Shown in pieces: positions 1-6,606 of a DNA stretch of 20,837 bases. A model generated the notes under the pieces. That model worked only from the letters and a program-made list of their open reading frames with translations, searched no databases and had not been told where the DNA came from. A program made the position numbers and the translations under genes. Origin of the DNA: CAYGWP01 sp964353455 (GTDB taxonomy: Bacteria; Planctomycetota; Phycisphaerae; FEN-1346); the NCBI GenBank assembly GCA_964353455.1, contig CAYGWP010000145.1:1-20837 (forward strand). Direction: 5' to 3'. Each line of letters opens with the position of its first letter. Position 1 is the stretch's first letter.

Positions 1-451
1 CAAGGCCCCTTCCCTCGGCCGTCGTTACCGGCGTCGTCGGTACTACGGGCCTCTCCGCCATCCCTCGTGGCCCGGTCCGACCCTCGCGGGTCTCCGGTTA
101 GAGGTCACACGCCTCCACCACGCGGGACTTCCCGTGTTGCGCCCGGTCTCCTGTGCCGACATGCCGCCGCCACTGCCCCGGCGGACTCGCTGGAAAGAGT
201 CGCTCAAGTCCCCAGCGATAGCAGCCTTCCCTGTGTCCCACAGGTCGGCTTCCGCATTAGTACTTTCGAGGCTTGCTCGGCGTTCACTCGCGTTGCGGCC
301 TGCCGGCTCGCCGGGCCGCCCAAGGCGGCCCTTCATCGAAGGCTCCGGCGGCTTCGTTGCCTCCGCCGCCGCTCCGACTGCTACGGGCTGGAGCGATAGT
401 TGCCCGGCGGGACTTCCTCCCGCTGAAGACCGGCGCCTTTCCACGGCGCAC
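1..451 (-). mobile_element. Group II intron, 5' part (domain I onward), cut by the window edge
   Basis: Read on the minus strand, the sequence starting at 451 begins GTGCGCC, the usual 5' end of bacterial group II introns. It is followed by the domain I element GCGGGAGGAAGTCCCGC (about 404-420) and later by CACGGGAAGTCCCGCGTGG and GGAGAGGCCCGTAGTACC, which resemble the stretch that precedes intron-encoded reverse transcriptases. A hairpin CCTGT-GGGAC-ACAGG (230-244) presents loop GGGAC, which is perfectly complementary to the last five exon bases GTCCC (456-452). This is the expected EBS1/IBS1 pairing and fixes the splice site. The maturase ORF should lie beyond position 1, so neither the ORF nor domain V/VI is visible. 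The 133-codon open frame inside (43-444) is Arg/Gly/Pro-rich and is probably a by-product of the structured RNA. I cannot assign the intron class. Confidence 0.82.
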
Positions 452-538
452 GGGACGCTCCCCTATTTCGGACAAGATAGGGCAAAAACACCAATGTTTT
501 CTGGGTAAATTCTCAGAAATAGGGGAGCGTCCCCTATT
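452..538. repeat. Pair of inverted REP-like palindromic repeats, one interrupted by the group II intron
   Basis: GGGACGCTCCCCTATTTC (452-469) and its exact reverse complement (516-533) form an 18-bp inverted pair around a 46-bp AT-richer spacer. The right copy continues as a complete palindrome, AATAGGGG-AGCGT-CCCCTATT (518-538). The left copy stops where the intron starts. The right copy therefore shows what the uninterrupted site looks like. Palindromes of this GGGGAC..CCCCTATT type are, from memory, commonly scattered in environmental genomes and associated with REP-type Y1 transposases; no transposase is visible here. The rest of the gap to 599 shows nothing else. Confidence 0.75.
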
Positions 539-599
539 AGCCAGCCACCCCGTTCGGATGCGGATGCGCTCAGGGCGGGCTTGGCGGCCGCGCGCCGGT

Positions 600-1874
600 T
601 CAGGACTGGCCCTTCGGCGATTCCAGGATCAACAGGGCATCTTCCCATCCTTCGGGGGTCGAGAACGCCTGCACGCCGCTGCTGGGGAAGATTCCCGCCG
701 GGACTGAGTCGCCGGTCCTCGGATCGATCCAGGAGGCCTGGGCCTGGCGCCCCGCCGTGAACTTATCCATGTTGATGGAAAACGCGGCCTTTGCGGCAAG
801 GTAAACCATTATCCATCGGCCGTCCTTGTGCCGCGCTGCGAGGTTCAGCACGTCGCCCTGGGTGTTGCCGCCGCCCGCGAAAATGCCCTGGTCCGGCGTC
901 AGGTTCCACCACTCGCTTCGCCCCATGAGGATCTTCTTGAGGACCCCCATCTGGACGGCGCCGGGGGCGTCCAGGGCCTTCTTCCACGTGGGAAGCATGC
1001 GCCAACTGTCGTTGTGCCCGTAAGTGAAATGGCCGCCGCAAAGGTAGGAATACCAGGCCTGCCTGCGAACCGAGAGGGGAGTCACGTCGAACCCGTATTC
1101 CGAGCCCGCCTCATAGGCCCCTTCGGCCATCAGAACGGGCTTCACCGGCTTCAGCCCATAGTCTTTGGTCACCATGGGGTAAATCAGATTTATGCTCTTC
1201 CATACCTGCATGGAATCGAAATCCAGCCAGTTCTCCCCGTGGATGAAACTGGAGGAATAGGGCGCGGGGTCCGGCTTGAACGTGATGAGATGGGCGCCCC
1301 CATCGCCTTCGCGCAGACCTGCGGCCAACTCCCTCAGGACGGGCACGAATTCCTGGTTGGCCTGGGGCGTCATCGACCAGACGATGGTCGGGACATCCCT
1401 ATAGCGCCGGGCCAGCCACGCGGCCCAGGCCCGGGCCCTCTCCTGCGTGATCAATTTGCGCCACCGCTGGTGGTACAGGGTCAGCGAGATGACCACGTTG
1501 TTCCGGCGTGCGGTTTCGATAACGGCGTCAACGTTCTTGAAGTAGGCTTCGTTCGGCGTAAGGGGATCGTCGTTCACCCACGGCTTGTCTCCGTTCACGT
1601 TCGGCCGCGTGCCGTCGCCGACCCCCGCGAGCATGGCCTGGACGAAGGCGAACCCTTTGCCCTTCACGTTGACGACAATCGTCCTGGCTTCCTCCGGGGT
1701 GTTGTCGCGGAACAACTGCCATTGGGTCGTGCCCAGCCAGAAGACGGGGCTGCCCTTCTGGTCCACGAAGTACCTGCCGTTCGGACTCACCTTGAGGGGG
1801 TAAACGGGTTCATCGGCCAGGGCGCACGGCGCCAGCACGAGGACCCCCAGCGCCAACACGATCATGGTATTCAT
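600..1874 (-). CDS. Secreted DUF4038 / apiosidase-like glycoside hydrolase-like protein
   Basis: A 424-residue protein with an N-terminal signal peptide (hydrophobic residues about 4-20, ALA-DEP cleavage). The body matches the DUF4038/Apiosidase-like TIM-barrel family: NGRYFVDQKGSPVFWLGTTQW (32-52) near the start, NDDPLTPNEAYFKNVD (101-116), a WLARRYRD block (153-160), HLITFKP (195-201), WLDFDSMQ (216-223) and KPVLMAEGAYE (245-255). The last 90 residues resemble the family's C-terminal collagen-binding-like beta domain (SWIDPRTG at 381-388). Family members are thought to act on plant-type or complex polysaccharides outside the cytoplasm. The usual WxxGGDR strand end is replaced by WSMTPQAN (166-173), so activity is uncertain, while E251 of the second catalytic strand is present. 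The start at 1874 is chosen because it gives the signal peptide and has GAGGAGG upstream; an upstream in-frame ATG at 1967 has neither. The 151 bp to the next gene hold nothing recognisable. Confidence 0.85.
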   Translation of the reverse strand: MNTMIVLALGVLVLAPCALADEPVYPLKVSPNGRYFVDQKGSPVFWLGTTQWQLFRDNTPEEARTIVVNVKGKGFAFVQAMLAGVGDGTRPNVNGDKPWVNDDPLTPNEAYFKNVDAVIETARRNNVVISLTLYHQRWRKLITQERARAWAAWLARRYRDVPTIVWSMTPQANQEFVPVLRELAAGLREGDGGAHLITFKPDPAPYSSSFIHGENWLDFDSMQVWKSINLIYPMVTKDYGLKPVKPVLMAEGAYEAGSEYGFDVTPLSVRRQAWYSYLCGGHFTYGHNDSWRMLPTWKKALDAPGAVQMGVLKKILMGRSEWWNLTPDQGIFAGGGNTQGDVLNLAARHKDGRWIMVYLAAKAAFSINMDKFTAGRQAQASWIDPRTGDSVPAGIFPSSGVQAFSTPEGWEDALLILESPKGQS

Positions 1875-2025
1875 GATTGCAGCGCCTCCTCGTATCTTTG
1901 CCGAACCGGATTCGCCACGCCGCTCGTTCGCTCCTGGTTCCTGTGGCGCAGAGTTACCGCGCGCCATAGAAGGGGCCTGTGGCCCCGAAGGAAATCAGAA
2001 ATAGAGAACGTGCCGGGGCGCCGCG

Positions 2026-2205
2026 CTACTTGCAGTCAACGCGCCAGGCGCAGCCCGCCTGGCCGCAGGTCGTGCTCTCGCCCCGGTTATAGCAATCGCG
2101 GTTGTTCTCGGCCTTCTGAATCCCGCGGATGAGATCAACTTTCTTCTTCCCGAACGGGTTCATGCCCTTGGTCTTTGCGATCACAACGATTTCTGACATC
2201 TTCAT
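2026..2205 (-). CDS. Small SAP-domain-like protein with four cysteines
   Basis: A 59-residue protein. Residues 4-33 read as a SAP / Rho-N-like helix-extended-helix (IVVIAKTKGMNP, then KKKVDLIRGIQKAE), the fold of many small nucleic-acid-binding modules. The C-terminal half has C38, C47, C52 and C58 with a terminal CAWRVDCK. The same layout (SAP helix pair, then DCF/Y...C...CxWRxDC) recurs, as I recall it, in small uncharacterised bacterial proteins. The cysteines could bind a metal or form disulfides. The start is well supported by AAGGAGG seven bases upstream of ATG. It lies between a lipoprotein gene and a secreted hydrolase gene on the same strand, with over 150 bp to each, so an operon is not evident. 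Function is unknown; nucleic-acid binding is inferred from the fold resemblance only. Confidence 0.8.
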   Translation of the reverse strand: MKMSEIVVIAKTKGMNPFGKKKVDLIRGIQKAENNRDCYNRGESTTCGQAGCAWRVDCK

Positions 2206-2298
2206 TGCACAACCTCCTTCTCGTGGCCCGGGCGCCGGCGCACGCACGACCGGCCGCAGGGCGGCTGTCCGCGTGAGTCGGCATATCCCCGGGTGCGA

Positions 2299-2338
2299 CG
2301 TCCTCGCCGCTAGAGAGTAGTGTACTCTTCTGGCGACG
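2299..2338 (-). terminator. Imperfect hairpin downstream of the lipoprotein gene
   Basis: Arms CGTCCTCGCC.. AGAGTA and TACTCT..GGCGACG fold into an imperfect stem with a 3-base loop (AGAGTA-GTG-TACTCT at 2314-2328 is the perfect core). It lies about 25 bases after the minus-strand lipoprotein stop. No T-tract follows, so intrinsic termination is only a possibility. Nothing else is visible in the 2206-2362 gap apart from the strong Shine-Dalgarno of the downstream small gene. Confidence 0.35.
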
Positions 2339-2362
2339 GTCCGCACAAGATGTGAGTGAATA

Positions 2363-2722
2363 TCAGGTTGCCGGAGCAGCGGCCGGAGCCGCCGGGGCCG
2401 CAGGCGCAGCCGGGGCCTCCGGCGCCGCTGCCGGAGCGGCCGCAGGCGCGGCAGGCGCAGCGGTCGGTGCAGCGGCCGGAGCGGCAGGGGCCGCCGCAGG
2501 CGCTTCCGTTCCGCCGGCGGGCGCAGCGGCGGGGGCCGCTGGCGGGTTCGTGTTGGCCGGCAGCGGCTCGATCTTCTGTCGCACCTGCCGCTGGCGTTCG
2601 AGTTTCTTCTTGCCGCCCGTGCCTTCGGTTGCGCTCGGGCCGCCTCCACCGCATCCCAGGATCCATGCGGCCGCGAGGGCCGTCGCCAGGCACGAGGTCA
2701 AAGCAATCTTGCTGATGCGCAT
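2363..2722 (-). CDS. Small Ala/Pro-rich lipoprotein
   Basis: A 119-residue protein. The N-terminus is a lipoprotein signal: positive start (MRISK), hydrophobic run, and lipobox WILGC with the lipidated cysteine at about residue 24, followed by a glycine linker. A short charged middle (KKKLERQRQVRQKIE, about 38-52) is followed by roughly 60 residues made almost entirely of PAA, PAAP and PAAA units. That tail probably forms an extended spacer across the periplasm or along the cell wall. No catalytic domain is present. GC-rich triplet repeats open long frames on both strands here; this frame was chosen because only it has a lipobox, a plausible ATG and a GGGGA about 10 bases upstream. Function unknown. 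Confidence 0.7.
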   Translation of the reverse strand: MRISKIALTSCLATALAAAWILGCGGGGPSATEGTGGKKKLERQRQVRQKIEPLPANTNPPAAPAAAPAGGTEAPAAAPAAPAAAPTAAPAAPAAAPAAAPEAPAAPAAPAAPAAAPAT

Positions 2723-2941
2723 CGCCGGGTCCCCTTATCCATAGTTCCCTACGCCAAGATGGTAACCTGCCGGCGACGGGATTTTCAATTGAATTTCGCC
2801 CGCCCGGCGCAAGGGCGCGGCAACGGGGGGCGGCATGGTCACCCGATGTTAGGTGACAATGCCACCCAGCCGAGACCGACGCAGTCCGCGGCCGTCTGAT
2901 TTGCCTTGCTTGCCCGCCGCCGTTGTGCAACACTCGAGGCG
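2723..2941. promoter_or_regulatory. Divergent control region with two palindromes
   Basis: This 219-bp gap separates the minus-strand lipoprotein from the plus-strand PLD-like gene, so it should hold both promoters. TTCAATTGAA (2784-2793) is a perfect 10-bp palindrome in an AT-rich patch. GGCATGGTCACC (2832-2843) and GGTGACAATGCC (2852-2863) form an 11-of-12 inverted repeat around an 8-base loop, without a T-tract. These could be operators or a leader hairpin. I see no confident -35/-10 pair on either strand. Confidence 0.4.
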
Positions 2942-3508
2942 ATGCCGCAATTTGAATATCTGACCGGCGACGGCCTTTACCGCCGCGTGCTGGCCGACTT
3001 GGTGCCCTCGGCGAAGGACAGCCTCCTTGTGGCCACGGCTACGCTGAAGGCCACGCGGGTGCCGGCGGGCGACCGGCCGGCGCGCGGGCTGCGGCGACCC
3101 GGAGGCGGCGCGGCCGAGAGCATCGTTCGCCTGCTTCAGGGGCTGGCAGAGCGCGGCGTCCAGGTCCGCGTACTTCACAGCGGCGTGCCGTCCGGGCCGT
3201 TCCTGGAAGACCTGAAAGCCGTGACGCCGGGCGCGTTCCAGATGCGGCGCTGCCCGCGGACGCACTTTAAGGCCGCCATCATCGACGGCAAGCGCCTGTA
3301 CCTGGGGAGCGCGAACCTCACGGGGGCCGGCCTGGGCGCGAAGAGCGCCGGCCGCCGAAACTTCGAGGTCGGCCTCGTGACCGACGACCCTGCCCTCGTC
3401 GATACCGTTGCAGACCTCTTCGAGGCGATCTGGTCGGGGGCGATGTGCCGCCGGTGCGGCCGGCGTGCCTTCTGCCCCGAGCCGCTGGAATCGCCGTGGG
3501 GAAAGTAG
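2942..3508 (+). CDS. Phospholipase D-like protein, single HKD motif with C-terminal cysteine cluster
   Basis: A 188-residue protein with one complete HKD motif: H108, K110, D115 and then G122-S123-x-N125 (HFKAAIIDGKRLYLGSANLTG). The preceding strand-helix pattern (AERGVQVRVLHSG) and following FEVGLVTDDPALV fit the PLD fold. Single-HKD proteins usually act as dimers; the family includes nucleases such as Nuc and BfiI as well as phospholipases, so the substrate cannot be read from the motif. The tail has C169-x2-C172-x5-C178 (CRRCGRRAFC), possibly a metal knuckle. There is no signal peptide, so a cytoplasmic role is likely. The start is uncertain: ATG 2942 has only a short GAGG very close by, and an in-frame TTG at 2906 is an alternative. 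It is followed by its own hairpin terminator and looks monocistronic. Confidence 0.8.
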   Translation: MPQFEYLTGDGLYRRVLADLVPSAKDSLLVATATLKATRVPAGDRPARGLRRPGGGAAESIVRLLQGLAERGVQVRVLHSGVPSGPFLEDLKAVTPGAFQMRRCPRTHFKAAIIDGKRLYLGSANLTGAGLGAKSAGRRNFEVGLVTDDPALVDTVADLFEAIWSGAMCRRCGRRAFCPEPLESPWGK

Positions 3509-3538
3509 CAGCGAGGCGGCGGCACGCGACCCGTCAAT

Positions 3539-3579
3539 TAGCGCGGCGGGTCGGGAGACCGGCCGCGCTATTGCTTCTT
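3539..3579 (+). terminator. Intrinsic terminator after the PLD-like gene
   Basis: TAGCGCGGC (3539-3547) pairs perfectly with GCCGCGCTA (3562-3570). Inside, GGTC and GACC (3549-3552/3557-3560) extend the stem past one mismatch to a GGGA loop. TTGCTTCTT follows directly. It lies 30 bases after the PLD-like stop and before the Shine-Dalgarno of the next gene. Confidence 0.7.
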
Positions 3580-3625
3580 GCCCGCCGCAACATCACAATC
3601 TCGGGCAGGCACGCAGGAGGTTCCC

Positions 3626-5050
3626 ATGATCCACGCCACGGAAACGTTTTTCCTGGTTGCGGTGTTTTCGGCGGCCCTTTCGGCAGTGTCACCGGCCGCG
3701 GGCCCGGCGGCGGCCGAGCCGATCCGGCTCCATCCTGAGAACCCGCACTACTTTCTATTCCGCGGCAAGCCGGCGGTCCTTATCACGAGCGGCGAGCATT
3801 ACGGGGCGGTCCTGAACTTGGATTTCGATTATGTAAAGTATCTCGATGCCATCCAGGCGGTGGGCCTGAACCTCACCCGCACGTTCTCCGGCGTGTACCG
3901 CGAGATACCGGGGTCCTTCAAGATCGTCGCGAATACTCTGGCGCCCGCCCCCAACCGGTACCTGGCCCCGTGGGCGCGGAGCCAGACGCCCGGCTACTCG
4001 GACGGCGGCAATAAGTTCGACCTGTCGCAATTCGACCCGGCGTACTTCGCCCGCCTGAAGGATTTTCTCGGGCAGGCGTCCCGGCGCGGCATAGTGGTCG
4101 AACTCGTCCTCTTCTGCCCGATGTACCGCGATGAACTCTGGCAGGCAAACCCGATGCAGGCGGGCAACAATGTCAATGGCGTCGGCGACCTGAAGAAGGA
4201 TGAGCCGCATACGCTCGCCAACGGCCGGCTGCTGGAGTACCAACTGGCCGCCGCGCGGAAGATCGCGGCTGAAGTCAACGAGTTCGATAATCTGTATTTC
4301 GAGATATGTAATGAGCCGTACTTCGGCGGCGTGACCGTCGAGTGGCAGGCGAGGACCGCCGAGGCCGTGATCCAGGCAGAGGCGGGGCTGCCCCGGAAAC
4401 ACCTTATCGCCCAGAACATCTCCAACGGGTCGAAGAAGATCGACAACGCCGTCCCCGGCGTCTCGATCTTCAACTTCCACTACTGCAGCCCGCCGAAGGC
4501 GGTGGAGATGAACTGGGGCCTCCTGAAGCCGATCGCCGACGACGAGACGGGCTTCAAGGGCTCGGCCGATTCGCCCTACGCACCGGACGGCTGGGACTTC
4601 ATCCTGGCGGGCGGGGCGGTATATAGCAATCTCGACTACTCATTCTCCGTCGGCCGCGAGGACGGCTCCGGCACGCCCAAGGCCCCCGGCGGCGGCAGCC
4701 CGGCCCTCCGCCGGTCGCTGGCGGCCCTCAAGGCCTTTCTCGAGTCCTTCGACTTCATCCGCATGGCCCCGGATAACTCCATCATCAAGGGAGGCGTGCC
4801 GGAGAAGGCCACCGCCAGCGCACTCGTGGAGACCGGCCGCCAGTACGCCGTCTTCGTCCGCGGCGGCACGCGGGCCGACCTCGCCCTCGACCTGCCGGCC
4901 GGAAACTACAAGGCCGACTGGGTCAACATCTGGACGGGCGCGGTCGAAAAGTCCGAGCCGCTCGTCCACTCCGGCGGCCCGCGGACGCTCGCATCGCCGG
5001 AGTACAATGAAGGCATCGCCCTTCGCATCAAGGCAGAGCGGGGGCAGTAG
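3626..5050 (+). CDS. Secreted clan-A (GH5-like) glycoside hydrolase-like protein
   Basis: A 474-residue protein. Residues 1-30 are a signal peptide ending AAA. The barrel starts with YFLFRGKPAVLITSGEHYGAVLN (42-64) and continues with GLNLTRTFSG (80-89). The diagnostic LYFEICNEPYFGG (223-235) carries the NEP acid/base glutamate (E230) of clan GH-A enzymes. DDETGF (305-310) is a reasonable place for the nucleophile (E307), although the spacing is not proof. The last 90 residues are beta-rich (YAVFVRGG, LDLPAGNYKADWVNIWTG), like the C-terminal sandwich of putative cellulases and collagenase-like hydrolases. Likely extracytoplasmic; the polysaccharide substrate cannot be read. The start at 3626 is set by AGGAGG five bases upstream and by the signal peptide. 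The gene is convergent with the beta-helix gene downstream. Confidence 0.82.
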   Translation: MIHATETFFLVAVFSAALSAVSPAAGPAAAEPIRLHPENPHYFLFRGKPAVLITSGEHYGAVLNLDFDYVKYLDAIQAVGLNLTRTFSGVYREIPGSFKIVANTLAPAPNRYLAPWARSQTPGYSDGGNKFDLSQFDPAYFARLKDFLGQASRRGIVVELVLFCPMYRDELWQANPMQAGNNVNGVGDLKKDEPHTLANGRLLEYQLAAARKIAAEVNEFDNLYFEICNEPYFGGVTVEWQARTAEAVIQAEAGLPRKHLIAQNISNGSKKIDNAVPGVSIFNFHYCSPPKAVEMNWGLLKPIADDETGFKGSADSPYAPDGWDFILAGGAVYSNLDYSFSVGREDGSGTPKAPGGGSPALRRSLAALKAFLESFDFIRMAPDNSIIKGGVPEKATASALVETGRQYAVFVRGGTRADLALDLPAGNYKADWVNIWTGAVEKSEPLVHSGGPRTLASPEYNEGIALRIKAERGQ

Positions 5051-5108
5051 AGTTTGCCGGGGGAGCGGCGCGGCGGGTCGGGAGGCGTGTTTGACGTGGC
5101 GCAGTTCG

Positions 5109-5208
5109 CCCCTCTCCCCTTGTGGGAGAGGGGTCGGGGGTGAGGGGGGCGAGCCAAGGCAACCCCTCACCCGGCCTTCGGCCACCCTCTCCCGCAAGGG
5201 GAGAGGGT
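5109..5208. repeat. Three-stem intergenic palindromic repeat between convergent genes
   Basis: Three successive perfect 10-bp stems: CCCCTCTCCC/GGGAGAGGGG (5109-5118/5124-5133), GGGTGAGGGG/CCCCTCACCC (5138-5147/5163-5172) and ACCCTCTCCC/GGGAGAGGGT (5184-5193/5199-5208). Stems 1 and 3 are also near reverse copies of each other, so the whole unit is an approximately 100-bp palindrome. Repeats of this CCCTCTCC...GGGTGAGGG type are widespread between bacterial genes. The position between two converging stop codons suits a two-way terminator. No T-tract is present. Confidence 0.75.
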
Positions 5209-5218
5209 TAGCGACACG

Positions 5219-6568
5219 TCACACGGCAGCCGTCTTTCGTCCGCGGCCGGACGGGCCGTAGCGGCCCAGGTCGAGGACCTCGGCGATGTTGGCCGGGCCG
5301 GGGGCGGCGCCGTCCTTGCCGGCCTTCGCGAGGGCGGGCCTGAGCCTCCAGTTTTTCTCGTCCTCGAAGATGGCCGCCGCCCCGGCCAGCACCTGGGAGT
5401 TCCGCTCGAAGCCTTTCTCGCGGATTTCGGCCAGCGTGAAGCGGGATGGGGTGGCCGAATACTGTCCGAAACTGTAAGCGGGCGGCCCGTCGTATAGATT
5501 CTGGTCCATGTACTGGAGGTTGGCCTTGTCCCCGCCCCAGACGACGCGGTGGTCGTAGAACGCCAGGATGGGCTTGCCGCCGGAGATGACGATGTTGTTG
5601 ACGATGGAATTATTCAGCACCCCGCCCGCCCATCCGCCCGCCAGCGTGTCAGACCGCAGGAGGTTGTTGCGGATTTCGCAGCCGTCGGTGCCGCAGTGCA
5701 AACTCACCTGCCCGCCGATGACGTTGTCGTGGATGATGAAGCGTGCGATCTTGCCCTGGATTCGGCCGTCGAACTGGAGCCGGTTTGCGGTGATGTAATT
5801 GCGCCGGTAGGTGTTGTTGATGCCGCTATCCTTGTCGAAGATGCCGGTGTAGTTGTCATGGATGTAGTTATCTTCAATGATGGCGTTGGACGTGGTGTAG
5901 AGTTTTATGCCGGCGCTGTTGCACGACTTGCCCTGGACGCCGGAGATGTCACAGTGGTGGATACGGCAGGCGTCGCACCTTTCGATGCGTATGCCGTCGT
6001 GGTTGTCGGTCGTGTCGATGAACTGGCCCTTGATCTGGCAGTAAGCGATCTCCATGCCCGTGCCGCCGATGCGAGCGGCCGCGTTCGGGCCGGCCTCGAT
6101 GAAGAAGCCTTCGAAGGTGACGAACTGGCCGCCGCCGAGCATCGGCTGTCCGCCGCCGGCGTGGATGAGGCGGACCGTCTCGGCCGGATGGGCGCGGATC
6201 GTGATCCGCCTGTCGGGCAGGCCGGGCCGGGCGGTCCGGATGTGGCCGAGCCAGTAGTACTTGCCTTCGAGCGTGGCGAGGCGGTAGTCGCCCTGGCGGA
6301 AGGTGAGCGTGTCGCCGGGCTGGAGGGCCTCAAGGGCCTTGCTCCGGAGTTGGTCGGAGGAGTTGGCGGGCAGGTCGGCCAGGCCGAACGGGTCGGCCGC
6401 CGTGCCGGCGCCGGATCCGGGCTTAGGGGCGATGAAGTACTCCTTGCCGCCTGCCGTCGGGGCCATTGGCGCCTCAGCCGCGCGAAGCCTCAGCGGCATT
6501 GCCAGCCCCGCCGCGCCCAGACCCAAGAAGTTGATGAACTCGCGGCGACTGACCATAACCGTATTCAT
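5219..6568 (-). CDS. Tat-exported right-handed parallel beta-helix protein
   Basis: A 449-residue protein. The N-terminus has a twin-arginine signal (SRREFINFLGLGAAGLAM, residues 7-24). Residues about 60-200 contain an opening found in pectate-lyase-like proteins (EALQPGDTLTFRQGDYRL, then ITIRAHPAETVRLI). From about 165 to 340 there is a ladder of short coils such as GIRIERCDACRIHHCDISG, IIEDNYIHDNYTGI and NSIVNNIVISGG, rich in N, I and G, as in parallel beta-helices that bind or cleave polysaccharides. No catalytic triad can be assigned, so lyase, epimerase and binding roles all remain open. The start at 6568 is chosen for the Tat motif and a GGGAGG upstream. The gap to the upstream propeller gene is 38 bp, which supports co-transcription. 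Confidence 0.85.
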   Translation of the reverse strand: MNTVMVSRREFINFLGLGAAGLAMPLRLRAAEAPMAPTAGGKEYFIAPKPGSGAGTAADPFGLADLPANSSDQLRSKALEALQPGDTLTFRQGDYRLATLEGKYYWLGHIRTARPGLPDRRITIRAHPAETVRLIHAGGGQPMLGGGQFVTFEGFFIEAGPNAAARIGGTGMEIAYCQIKGQFIDTTDNHDGIRIERCDACRIHHCDISGVQGKSCNSAGIKLYTTSNAIIEDNYIHDNYTGIFDKDSGINNTYRRNYITANRLQFDGRIQGKIARFIIHDNVIGGQVSLHCGTDGCEIRNNLLRSDTLAGGWAGGVLNNSIVNNIVISGGKPILAFYDHRVVWGGDKANLQYMDQNLYDGPPAYSFGQYSATPSRFTLAEIREKGFERNSQVLAGAAAIFEDEKNWRLRPALAKAGKDGAAPGPANIAEVLDLGRYGPSGRGRKTAAV

Positions 6569-6606
6569 CTGGCGCCTCCCTGAATCAGACGGTGCGGCCT
6601 CGGCCC

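Noticed and set aside
43..444. 133-codon open frame inside the group II intron
   Set aside because: Composition and position fit structured intron RNA, not a protein; no domain is recognisable.
2352..2744. Ala/Gly-rich open frames on the plus strand opposite the lipoprotein
   Set aside because: GCC/GGC triplet repeats open all frames; only the minus-strand frame has a lipobox signal.
2906..2941. TTG start for the PLD-like gene
   Set aside because: No ribosome site before it, and the added residues (LARRRCATLEA) match nothing in the fold; kept as an alternative only.
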